Shown one piece after another: positions 55,291 through 63,500 of a stretch of 64,000 nt of DNA. Below the pieces are notes generated by a model that worked only from the letters and a program-made list of their open reading frames with translations, made no database searches and had not been told where the DNA came from. Location: positions 1-64,000 of the forward strand of contig CAMVJD010000006.1 of NCBI GenBank assembly GCA_947167715.1. The letters run 5' to 3'. A program made the translations under genes and the position numbers. Source of the DNA: an uncultured Eubacteriaceae bacterium (lineage in GTDB: Bacteria; Bacillota; Clostridia; Lachnospirales; CAG-274). Each line of letters begins with the position of its first letter. Positions within the stretch are counted from its first letter, which is position 1.

Positions 55291-55743
55291 TCACCTTTTT
55301 GTATATTCAGAAATGTTGTATACACGCAATCTTTGCTTTTTCGCGTAATCAACGGTATATGCCGTCCCACCTGTATTTTCCGTAAAATAGCAGATACAAT
55401 AACTGCTGTTATCTACAAGAAAGCGATTTCTTATATGAAAACAGCCTTTTCTGTACTTTTCCGCAATGCAGACACACTCATCATACGAGATTTTTACATC
55501 TTGACGGTACGGAAGTACCAGTACAAGTTTAATGTGTGGATATTCCTTTTTCAGTTCATTTACCGTCAAGGCTGCTTCCGCATCAAACCCGCTTGCATAG
55601 CCATTGTAAAAGGTATGCACACCTTCATTTATAAGCCTTACAACTTCATATTTTAGTCGTTCCTTTATTTTTTCAAGCTGTCCTGACGGTAATTCTCTAT
55701 GCCCCGAAAAGCAGCAGGAATATTCTTTATTGCTTATTTCCAA
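55291..55743 (-). CDS. SLOG-family protein (YpsA/DUF1273-like)
   Basis: A 150-residue Rossmann-like SLOG protein: CCFSGHRELPS (near 10-20), NGYASGFDAEAALTVNELK (near 47-65), VLVLPYR (near 74) and the C-terminal TGGTAYTVDYAKKQRLRVYN. SLOG proteins bind nucleotide-derived ligands and often sense them in defence or mobile-element settings. The likely start is a TTG with a distant AGGCGG, so the N-terminus is uncertain. It is placed between the invertible segment and a resolvase. Confidence 0.78.
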   Translation of the reverse strand: MEISNKEYSCCFSGHRELPSGQLEKIKERLKYEVVRLINEGVHTFYNGYASGFDAEAALTVNELKKEYPHIKLVLVLPYRQDVKISYDECVCIAEKYRKGCFHIRNRFLVDNSSYCICYFTENTGGTAYTVDYAKKQRLRVYNISEYTKR

Positions 55744-55826
55744 ACCTGACGGTACACCGCCTTTCTCGTTAAATTTCTATAGTTTTTCGGAGTGCGGGTT
55801 TTCCCGTAAAAATCCTGTATTTTATA

Positions 55827-55856
55827 TTGACATTTCACTAAAAATAAGGGTATAAT
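55827..55856 (+). promoter_or_regulatory. Consensus promoter without a gene downstream
   Basis: TTGACA (55827-55832), 18-bp spacer, TATAAT (55851-55856). On the plus strand it fires into the 3' end of the resolvase gene, which runs the other way, so the transcript would be antisense to it or a small RNA. No ORF with a ribosome binding site follows for about 780 bases. Confidence 0.7.
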
Positions 55857-55870
55857 AATTGTGAGATTTG

Positions 55871-56524
55871 TTAAGAGTAGACATAATTGAAAAAGTATGA
55901 TATATCAACGAGATTTGTTGAAATATAACAATGCTTTTTATCGAGTTCACGCATAAGGCTTAAAAAGGTGCTTTCACCGCAGCCGATGCGCTGTTTTGCC
56001 TCTTTTTTTGATATTTTCTTCTGACGGTATAACTTGTGTATTTCTATATAGTTATTGGATATAAATTGTTTCGGTCTGCCAAATTTTACGCCTCGTGCTT
56101 TAGCTGCCGCAATGCCCTCGGCTTGCCTTTGGCGGATATTTTCCCTTTCGCTTTCAGCCACAAATCCTAAAATCTGCAATACCATATCCGCTACGAAAGT
56201 ACCGAGCAAATCTTTGTGTTGACGAGTATCAAGCAGCTCCATATCCAGTACGACAATATCGGCTCCAATATCCTTTGTAATATATCGCCATTGCTTCAAA
56301 ATCTCATCATAGTTCCTGCCCAGACGGTCTATACTTTTTACAACAAGCACATCGCCGCTTTTCAGCTTTTTAAGCAGTTTTTGATAATTTGTTCGATTAA
56401 AGTCTTTCCCCGACTGCTTATCTACCATTATCCTTTTTGACGGTACTCCCCATTCCTTTAAGGCTATAAGTTGCCTGTCCTCGTTTTGCAAATGGGTCGA
56501 TACTCTTGCATAACCATATTCCAT
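55871..56524 (-). CDS. Serine resolvase/DNA invertase
   Basis: A 217-residue small serine recombinase: catalytic Ser in YGYARVSTHLQNEDRQ (near 9), VVKSIDRLGRNYDEIL (near 62-77), AESERENIRQRQAEGIAAAKARGV (near 124-147) and a C-terminal helix-turn-helix (KEAKQRIGCGESTFLSLMREL, near 178-198). GGGAGG precedes the ATG. Its own recombination sites are not evident. Proximity to the invertible segment means it could cooperate with or replace the tyrosine recombinase. Confidence 0.93.
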   Translation of the reverse strand: MEYGYARVSTHLQNEDRQLIALKEWGVPSKRIMVDKQSGKDFNRTNYQKLLKKLKSGDVLVVKSIDRLGRNYDEILKQWRYITKDIGADIVVLDMELLDTRQHKDLLGTFVADMVLQILGFVAESERENIRQRQAEGIAAAKARGVKFGRPKQFISNNYIEIHKLYRQKKISKKEAKQRIGCGESTFLSLMRELDKKHCYISTNLVDISYFFNYVYS

Positions 56525-56587
56525 ATAATATTACCTCCCAAATTTTTAAAATGTAGAATACAAGAATATTTTATCGAAATTTTATTA

Positions 56588-56616
56588 TTGACACGATACC
56601 TTAAGGATTTTATAAT
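56588..56616 (+). promoter_or_regulatory. Consensus promoter of the small coiled-coil gene
   Basis: TTGACA (56588-56593), 17-bp spacer, TATAAT (56611-56616), a perfect housekeeping consensus, divergent from the resolvase. Confidence 0.9.
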
Positions 56617-56650
56617 AAATATATACATATACAGAAAGGACAAAATAACA

Positions 56651-56863
56651 ATGGCAAGAAGACCTAAAAATTTAAGTATCGAAGAACTGATCTCAAACAA
56701 AGAAAATGAAATTGAAAACCTCTCTTCACAGCTTAAAGCTGCAAAAGCAGAGTTAAAACAATTAAAAGAAGAAAAATTACTGACTGACAGCCAGCGTATT
56801 ATGGATGCTCTCGCCGCAAGCGGCAAGTCCGTTGATGATGTTATAAATTTGATAAACCAATAA
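56651..56863 (+). CDS. Small basic coiled-coil protein
   Basis: A 70-residue protein that starts ARRPKNLS (basic, DNA-contact-like), has a heptad-type coiled coil (near 10-42, with ENEIENLSSQL and ELKQLKEEK) and a C-terminal helix IMDALAASGKSVDDVINLI. GAAAGG lies before the ATG, and a strong promoter and a terminator bracket it, so it is a real monocistronic gene. Function unknown; a recombination directionality or regulatory role for the adjacent resolvase is possible. Confidence 0.75.
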   Translation: MARRPKNLSIEELISNKENEIENLSSQLKAAKAELKQLKEEKLLTDSQRIMDALAASGKSVDDVINLINQ

Positions 56864-56868
56864 AAAAG

Positions 56869-56911
56869 ACAGGTGCATTGCCAAGCCGTTATGGCTTAAC
56901 AACGCACCTGT
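56869..56911 (+). terminator. Terminator-like hairpin after the coiled-coil gene
   Basis: ACAGGTGC paired with GCACCTGT, with an inner GCC/GGC pair, placed just after the stop codon. The T-tract on the plus strand is weak; on the minus strand it is followed by a six-T run, so it may also block incoming transcription. Confidence 0.7.
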
Positions 56912-57730
56912 TATGTTATGCAGATTGTCTTGTGATTTTTTTTGCGTTTTAAAGCAGAACATCGTTTTTAACATCGTTTTTTGCAATTACGCAAAACGCA
57001 GACAGTAATTCTTTATAACGAATTGGTTAAACGCTTTATTACATATGTTATTATATTTGCCGTTGTACTGTGCAAATCCGTATGAAATTTTCTTTTTTAT
57101 ACGGATTTGATATATATAAGTACATTTCCTTTTCTAAGTTCTGGCAATTATAAGGCAAGGAATAAAGGCATATTTAGGCGGCGTGAGCCGCCATCCAATA
57201 GGGGATTGAAGGGGATTTACCCCTCACAAGCTCGAAGTGAACGCATTTGGCGTTCACTTTGGGGAGCTTGCCGTTTCGATGGCACAATTTACACTTAAAA
57301 AAAAGCGGTAGCCCTCGTTCTTTTAATGGTAATGTGAATTGTAACAGCGAAACGTGAAATGGGCGGATAAAAGATTGTTTTTCTCAGAATAATACCGTTA
57401 TGCAATATATACTGTTATTGCAAGAATGCTTTGCCGCCCATTTTCAAAACGACAGGAATCACGAAAATATTTCCCCAAAAAATTCTCTGCTATAAAAATA
57501 GTCCGATCAGCAGAATATCGCTGTATCCGACTGCGACATATCTTAACGCAAATCAGGCGCAAAATAAAAGCATTTGCAAAAGATGAGTTCACGATCATCC
57601 CTGCAAATGCTTTTTATTATGGTATTAAATGTCGATATTTGGCTGCTTTTATTAATGTATCTATTTGGTGTATCTGCTTTAGCTGCTCAAACAATGTCTG
57701 CGACGCTAATAATGTTAATAAAAATGTTAA
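56912..57730. other. Gene-free stretch with a structured island
   Basis: About 820 bases without a credible gene. The structured element at 57177-57270 is the only clear feature; the open frames on either strand lack ribosome binding sites and have implausible compositions. Confidence 0.5.
57177..57270. repeat. Cluster of perfect hairpins (oriT- or repeat-like)
   Basis: Three hairpins in 94 bp: GGCGGC-gtga-GCCGCC (57177-57192), GGGG-attta-CCCC (57211-57223), and a two-part stem CAAGCTC...GAGCTTG (57227-57233 with 57264-57270) enclosing AAGTGAACGC/GCGTTCACTT (57235-57259). Such arrays occur in transfer origins and in dispersed repeats of gut Firmicutes; no relaxase gene is near. Confidence 0.7.
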
Positions 57731-57780
57731 AAGGGGCTTATTCGCTGATTTTTGTAAAAAATCTTAATGCGACAGCCCCT
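57731..57780 (-). terminator. Rho-independent terminator of the lexA-like/pnp operon
   Basis: On the minus strand AGGGGCT...AGCCCCT with an inner ATTTTTT/AAAAAT arm, followed by four T. The 5' arm continues into TGTCGCATTAAG, the same 12-mer as in the hairpin after ilvE. Confidence 0.85.
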
Positions 57781-57790
57781 TGTTTTTATT

Positions 57791-58249
57791 TTACAGCAAT
57801 TTTATTTCAAAGACAAGCGCATTAAAATCGCTGTCTTTGACCGCATCATTACAATAATAGGTATAAATATTTCCGTTTTGTTCAAGCAGCATACCCGAAT
57901 AACCCGTCTGAGACTGTACACCAAACGGCGGCCATTCATAAACCGGATATATACTTAAATAGCCCTCCTCGGAGACGCACTTTACATTTATTTCGGCCGG
58001 AGCGTTGTTTTCCCACAAATAAAAATCGCGTCCGCTTTTTCCGTTTATTACAAGCTCGCCTTTTCCGACATCTATGGCAAGGCGTATACCCTGATCGTAT
58101 TTTGAGTTTTTCTCTAAAAATCTTATTTTTATATCCTGTTTGGGCTTTACCCTTAATACCTCCCACAAAATTATATCATCCCGTATATCGGATAAATTAT
58201 GGTTGTAAAGGCGTTTCTTGGCAAAATCATCGGGCAGCTTTATTGGCAT
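57791..58249 (-). CDS. Hypothetical 152-residue protein
   Basis: Not recognised. The first residues (MPIKLPDDF) look like the start of MetA, but the rest does not follow that family. The remainder is predicted to be mostly beta strands with many aromatic residues (YPVYEWPPFG near 103-112, YTYYCND near 130-136) and ends NALVFEIKLL, suggesting a compact jelly-roll-like domain. No signal peptide. Last gene of the operon, 12 bp after pnp. Confidence 0.7.
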   Translation of the reverse strand: MPIKLPDDFAKKRLYNHNLSDIRDDIILWEVLRVKPKQDIKIRFLEKNSKYDQGIRLAIDVGKGELVINGKSGRDFYLWENNAPAEINVKCVSEEGYLSIYPVYEWPPFGVQSQTGYSGMLLEQNGNIYTYYCNDAVKDSDFNALVFEIKLL

Positions 58250-58261
58250 ATATATTTCTCC

Positions 58262-59071
58262 TTAAAACTTCTTTATGCTTTCCACTATCAGTTTTCGCAG
58301 CTGCGGGCCTCTTATATCTGCCATTTCCTTTACCTCATCGTGAGAGAGCGGCTTTGTGCTCATACCCGCGGCAAGGTTTGTTATACAGGATATGCCGCAG
58401 ACACGCATACCGCACTGGACAGCCGCCATAGCTTCACAGGCGGTGCTCATACCAACAGCATCCGCGCCCAAAAGGCGGCACATACGCACCTCTGCGGGGG
58501 TCTCGTAATTGGGTCCCGACAACTGGATGTATACGCCCTCTTTTAAGGGCAGGCCTATCTGTGCGGCGGTATTTCTTATAATATCGGTAAGCTCGGTATC
58601 GTAAACATTGCTCATATCGGGAAAGCGTGTGCCCTCGGGGTAGTTTTCACCTATAAGCGGCGAGGGTACAAGGCTTGATATATGGTCGCGTATAAGCATA
58701 ATATCGCCTGCATTAAAGCTGAAATTCACACCGCCTGCGGCATTTGTCAGCATTATGGTCTTACAGCCCATTTTGTGCAGCACACGCAGTGGCATTACAC
58801 ATTCCTTTATGGGGTAGCCCTCGTAATAATGCACGCGCCCCTGCATAAAAGCAACATTTTTTTCGCCTATTTTGCAAAAGTAAAAGCGTCCCCTGTGTCC
58901 TGCCACGGTAGAAACGGGAAATCCCGGTATATCGCGGTAATTTATCACGGCTATCTCCTCGATAGAATCCGCCACATCTCCAAGGCCGCTGCCGAGAGTT
59001 ACGGCTATTTCGGGCTTAAAATCCGTTATTGTTCTTATATATTCGTAAGCCTTGTCTATATTTTCAAACAT
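58262..59071 (-). CDS. punA: Purine-nucleoside phosphorylase
   Basis: Trimeric-type PNP that phosphorolyses inosine and guanosine. The 269-residue protein shows VTLGSGLGDVAD (phosphate-binding Ser, near 24-35), VAGHRGRFYF (catalytic His region, near 56-65), FMQGRVHYYEGY (near 73-84), LTNAAGGVN (substrate Asn/Glu region near 111-119) and SGPNYETPAEVRM (near 184-196). It lies one base after the lipoprotein gene. Confidence 0.95.
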   Translation of the reverse strand: MFENIDKAYEYIRTITDFKPEIAVTLGSGLGDVADSIEEIAVINYRDIPGFPVSTVAGHRGRFYFCKIGEKNVAFMQGRVHYYEGYPIKECVMPLRVLHKMGCKTIMLTNAAGGVNFSFNAGDIMLIRDHISSLVPSPLIGENYPEGTRFPDMSNVYDTELTDIIRNTAAQIGLPLKEGVYIQLSGPNYETPAEVRMCRLLGADAVGMSTACEAMAAVQCGMRVCGISCITNLAAGMSTKPLSHDEVKEMADIRGPQLRKLIVESIKKF

Positions 59072-59072
59072 A

Positions 59073-59687
59073 TTATTTTCCTTTCATATCCTCCGTCAGA
59101 TCCTTCATTACCACGTTTTTATAATAATAGGTCATATATCCGCCGGTTATATCGTCATATATCATTATATTGCTTTCTATAGCCCATTTTCCGTCCTGTT
59201 CTATAAGGTTAAAAACGGTATCATGCTCGACGCGCTCGTTGTCTGTGGAATCAAAGCAAAATTTAGTGGTCTGCAAAAGCAGCTCGTCCTTGTCAAGATT
59301 GTTTTCGGTGTCCTCCTCACAGGCCTTTATATAGGTCGCGGCAATTTTGTTAAGCACCTTTTCGGCATCTATATTGGAAGTATGTACGGTCACGACCGCC
59401 TCGCCCTTTTCAAGCTTAACGTCTTTTATCTCGTAGCCAAGGCTTCGGCTGAAAGCCCCAAACATATAGCTGTTTGTAGGCACCTCGGCGGAATATATCC
59501 CCTTAAAATATTGATATTTGTCATGTGTCAGCTCATACATGGCATCATATTTGCATACGCGAAAATCCTCAAGAAATTCGGTAACAAGATCGCTTGCGTT
59601 TTCTTTTGAAAGATTTTTGTTAAAGCACGCCGTAAGCGTAAGCGAAAATATCAATACAGGTATTATCAGATATTTTTTTATATTCAT
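59073..59687 (-). CDS. Predicted lipoprotein
   Basis: A 204-residue lipoprotein with a short hydrophobic signal and the lipobox LTAC (Cys near residue 21). The mature part has repeated helix-strand elements with VTEFLEDFRVCKYDAMYELTHD (near 36-57), VTVHTSNIDAEKVLNKI (near 103-119) and FNLIEQDGKWAIES (near 162-175). The layout recalls NTF2-like DUF lipoproteins, but I do not recognise a specific family. Sits between the S24 repressor and pnp. Confidence 0.82.
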   Translation of the reverse strand: MNIKKYLIIPVLIFSLTLTACFNKNLSKENASDLVTEFLEDFRVCKYDAMYELTHDKYQYFKGIYSAEVPTNSYMFGAFSRSLGYEIKDVKLEKGEAVVTVHTSNIDAEKVLNKIAATYIKACEEDTENNLDKDELLLQTTKFCFDSTDNERVEHDTVFNLIEQDGKWAIESNIMIYDDITGGYMTYYYKNVVMKDLTEDMKGK

Positions 59688-59702
59688 AGTTTTTCCCCTT
59701 TA

Positions 59703-60323
59703 TTACAGTTTTGTCTGCACGGCCACAGCCTTGCCGAGTATCCTTATATTATCCAGCTCGCTGCCCACATAGACAAGGTCGTTATATGTCGGATTTTCGG
59801 GCTTTAAAATAAGCATATTTTTTTCCGGATAATAGGCTACCCTCTTAAGCGTTACATCATTGCCGATAATGACCGCGGCGATCTCGCCGTTTTCCACCAT
59901 ATCCTGACGGTGTATAAAAACCATATCTCCGTCTTTTATATTGGCATTTATCATGCTGTCGCCCCTGCACCGCAGGCAAAAGTCAAATCCCTCCTCGCCC
60001 GTATCCATAACATCGTAGGTCTCCTGTGCAAATATAGGCTCTCCGCAGGCTATACTGCCTAAAACATGAAGCTTTTTGCGTTTTACCGGTATCACATTTT
60101 CAAATTGACTAAAACCATCCGTTTCTTCTCCTTGTAAAAGATAATTCATATCGGTATCAAAAAACCTTGTCAATTTGTCAAGCATTTCAAAATTGGGCTG
60201 ACGCTGCCCCGATTCGTACATACCTATGCTGCTTTGCGATGTACCAAGCCTTTGCGCCAGCTCACCCTGGGTAAGCCCGGCTTTAAGGCGTAATTTTTTC
60301 AGGTTTTCTTTAAACTCGGTCAT
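59703..60323 (-). CDS. HTH-XRE repressor with S24 peptidase domain
   Basis: A 206-residue LexA/CI-like repressor. N-terminal helix-turn-helix LRLKAGLTQGELAQRLGTSQSSI (in overlapping parts, near 10-35), then a S24 domain: VLGSIACGEPI (cleavage-site region with Cys-Gly in place of Ala-Gly), RCRGDSMINANIKDGDMVFI with the catalytic Ser (near 144), and the catalytic Lys in VTLKRVA (near 182). Divergent from dnaE, and the first gene of the operon with the lipoprotein and pnp. It may be RecA-cleavable. The ATG at 60321-60323 and an in-frame GTG six bases upstream are both possible starts. Confidence 0.9.
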   Translation of the reverse strand: MTEFKENLKKLRLKAGLTQGELAQRLGTSQSSIGMYESGQRQPNFEMLDKLTRFFDTDMNYLLQGEETDGFSQFENVIPVKRKKLHVLGSIACGEPIFAQETYDVMDTGEEGFDFCLRCRGDSMINANIKDGDMVFIHRQDMVENGEIAAVIIGNDVTLKRVAYYPEKNMLILKPENPTYNDLVYVGSELDNIRILGKAVAVQTKL

Positions 60324-60431
60324 ATGCACACCCTGTATGAAAATACAGCCCCGTTTAAAAACGGCAATATATTTTCGATCCCTTATTATCCTTTATTATT
60401 CTTTGCTAATTTTAACACAAAACGTGTGAAT

Positions 60432-60507
60432 TGTAAAGAAATATATTTTCATTTGTCTTTTTACCCAAAATATGTTATAATAAATATGATTTTAAAATTT
60501 CTTTACA
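60432..60507. promoter_or_regulatory. Inverted repeat bracketing the dnaE promoter
   Basis: TGTAAAGAAAT (60432-60442) and its exact complement ATTTCTTTACA (60497-60507), 11 bp each, on either side of the dnaE promoter. Candidate operator pair for the adjacent S24 repressor or a leader hairpin. Confidence 0.55.
60453..60481 (+). promoter_or_regulatory. Promoter of dnaE
   Basis: TTGTCT (60453-60458), 17-bp spacer, TATAAT (60476-60481), 41 bases upstream of the dnaE start; GAAAGGGG ribosome binding site follows. Confidence 0.85.
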
Positions 60508-60522
60508 GAAAGGGGTAAAAAC

Positions 60523-63500
60523 ATGGCATTTACGCATTTACACGTTCATACAGAATACAGCTTGCTTGACGGTGCCGCCAAAATAAAGGACCTTATTGCA
60601 CGCACAAAGGAGCTTGGTATGGACTCTATCGCAATTACAGACCATGGCGTAATGTATGGCGTTATCCTTTTTTACAAGGAAGCACTCAGCCAAGGCATAA
60701 AGCCAATAATAGGCTGTGAAACATATATCGCTACAGGCTCACGATTCAGCAAGGAAAAAGGTGACGGCTATAACCATCTTGTGCTGCTGTGCAAAAATAA
60801 CGAGGGCTATAAAAACCTGATAAAAATGGTGTCATACGGCTTTACGGAGGGCTATTACAGAAAGCCGCGTATCGACCTTGACCTTTTAAAAAAATATAAC
60901 AAGGGGCTTATTGCGTTAAGTGCCTGCCTTGCAGGACCCGTATCGCGCGCCGTGCTTGACAAGGGCTATGAAAGCGCAAAGGAGACCGCCCTTATGTACA
61001 GCGAAATAATGGGCGAAGGGAATTTTTATCTTGAACTTCAGGACCACGGCATACCCGAGCAAAAGACAGTAAATCAGGCGCTTATCCGTATAAGCAAGGA
61101 AACAGGCCTCCCCCTTGTCTGCACAAACGACACACATTACATCAATGCGGACGATGCACAGGCACACGACCTTTTGCTTTGCATACAAACAGGCAAAACG
61201 GTAAATGATACCGACCGTATGCGCTACGAGGGCGGCCAGTATTATGTCAAAAGTCCCGATGAAATGTCAAGGCTTTTTTCCTATGCGCCCGAGGCATTGG
61301 AAAACACGCAGAAAATTGCCGAGCAATGCAATGTTACCTTTGAGTTTAATAAATACAAGCTGCCTGTTTTTGACGTGCCAAACGGCAAAACCGCGCTTGA
61401 ATATCTTACGGAGCTTTGCCGCAGCGGTCTTGAACGCCGCTATGGCACACAGCATGACCCCGCACTTGACAAGCGCCTTGAATATGAAATAGGCGTAATA
61501 AAACAAATGGGCTTTGTGGATTATTTTCTTATAGTCTGGGATTTTATACGCTATGCAAAGGAAAACGGCATAAGCGTAGGCCCCGGGCGAGGCTCGGCGG
61601 CGGGCAGTATAACGGCATATACCCTTGGCATAACAGATATAGAGCCAATACAGTATGACCTGATCTTCGAGCGTTTCCTTAACCCCGAGCGCGTAAGCAT
61701 GCCCGATATAGATATTGACTTTTGCTACGAACGCAGGCAGGAAGTAATTGAATATGTAAACAAAAAATACGGCGCCGACCACGTTGCGCAGATAATAACC
61801 TTTGGTACCATGGCCGCAAGAAACGCCATACGCGATGTCGGACGTGTGCTTGATATGCCCTACGCCGATGTGGATAAAATAGCAAAAATGGTGCCCGAGG
61901 AATTAAAAATTACAATAAAAAAGGCGCTTGAAACAAGCCCCGACCTTCGTGATATATACGAAAAGGACGAAAACGTGCGTTTTCTTATAGATATGTCAAT
62001 GAAGCTTGAGGGGCTGCCCCGCCACTCCTCCACGCACGCCGCGGGCGTTGTTATCTGCGACAAGCCCGTTATGGAGTATGTGCCGCTTAACACAAATGAC
62101 GGCCTTATAACCACCCAATTTAATATGACCACCTGCGAGGAGCTTGGTCTATTAAAAATGGATTTTCTTGGCCTGCGTACACTTACGGTAATAAAGGATG
62201 CCTTTATTGAAATAAACCGCGGCCGCGAAACACCGCTTACCATAGAGGACATAGATTATTCCGACCCCGCCGTTTATGCAATGATACGTCAGGGCAAAAC
62301 AACGGGCGTATTCCAGCTTGAAAGTGCGGGTATGCAAAACTTTATGAAAGAGCTTGCCCCCACCTGTATGGAGGATATCATCGCGGGTATATCGCTTTAC
62401 CGTCCCGGCCCTATGGATTTTATACCCAAATATATAACAGGCAAAAACAATCAAAACAAAATAGAATATACACATCCCGCCCTTGAAGGCATATTAAAGC
62501 CAACCTACGGCTGTATAGTTTACCAGGAGCAGGTTATGCAGATAGTGCGTGAGCTTGCGGGCTATTCTCTCGGCCGAAGCGACCTTGTGCGCCGTGCGAT
62601 GAGCAAGAAAAAAGAGGATGTAATGGCAAAGGAACGCCATAACTTTATTTACGGTATCGAGGGTCAGGTAAAGGGCTGTCTTGCAAACGGCATTTCCGAA
62701 AATGCCGCAAACGAGATATTTGACGAAATGACCGATTTTGCAAAGTACGCCTTTAACAAATCCCATGCGGCAGCCTATGCGGTGGTCGCATTCAGGACAG
62801 CCTGGCTAAAGACCCACTACCCTGTTGAATTTATGGCAGCCCTGCTTACCAGCGTTATGGACAATCCAAAAAAAATAGCGGGATATATGGAGGAATGCCG
62901 CAGGATGAAAATAAGGCTTTTGCCGCCCGATATAAATGAAAGCTACGGCAATTTCAGCGTTTCGGGCAATAATATACGCTTTGCGCTTTCGGCAATAAAG
63001 CATGTGGGCAAAAACAATATTGATTTTCTTGTAAGGGAACGCGAGCTTAACGGTAGCTTTATATCCATGACCGAATTTTTGGACAGGATGGGTCCCAACG
63101 TAAACTCGCGTATGATAGAAAGCCTTATACTCGGCGGCGCCTTTGACTCATTGGGCGGTAAAAGGCAGCAGTATTTCAAATCGTATGATGCCATTTACAA
63201 GGGCCTTAGCCAAACCAAGAAAAACAGCATAGAGGGGCAGCTTTCGCTTTTTACCGATTTTAATGACAATAAAAGCTCCGCCTACAAGGACGAGCTGCCA
63301 AATATAAGCGAATATTCAAAAAAAGCCCTGCTCTCGCATGAAAAAGATGTGCTTGGCATATATTTAAGCAGTCATCCGCTTGACGAATACGCCGATATCA
63401 TTGATATCTGCACCACCAACCGCCTTATCGACATAGACAACGAAAACACGGACCCGCAAAAAAAAATAGAGGACGGTCAGCAGCTTAAAATAATAGGCAT

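Larger units (their letters stand above)
54998..56445. repeat. Right part of the TGACGGTA octamer cluster
   Basis: Copies of GACGGTA/TACCGTC at 55151, 55163, 55503, 55561, 55685, 55748, 56023 and 56439, most extended to TGACGGTA. With the copies at 53990, 54026, 54039, 54293 and 54545 they make 13 in 2.46 kb, in coding and non-coding sequence and in both orientations. Elsewhere in the window the heptamer is rare. Confidence 0.75.

Noticed and set aside
57107-57298. 63-residue plus-strand open frame
   Set aside because: It only covers the hairpin island; its Arg/Pro-rich translation follows from the palindromes.
57398-57825. Overlapping open frames on both strands
   Set aside because: Lack ribosome binding sites, have unusual Cys/Trp/Asn-rich content, and one reads through the operon terminator at 57731-57780.
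57791-58249. MetA (homoserine succinyltransferase) fragment
   Set aside because: Only the first nine residues resemble MetA; the rest of the 152 residues does not follow the family and lacks its catalytic residues.
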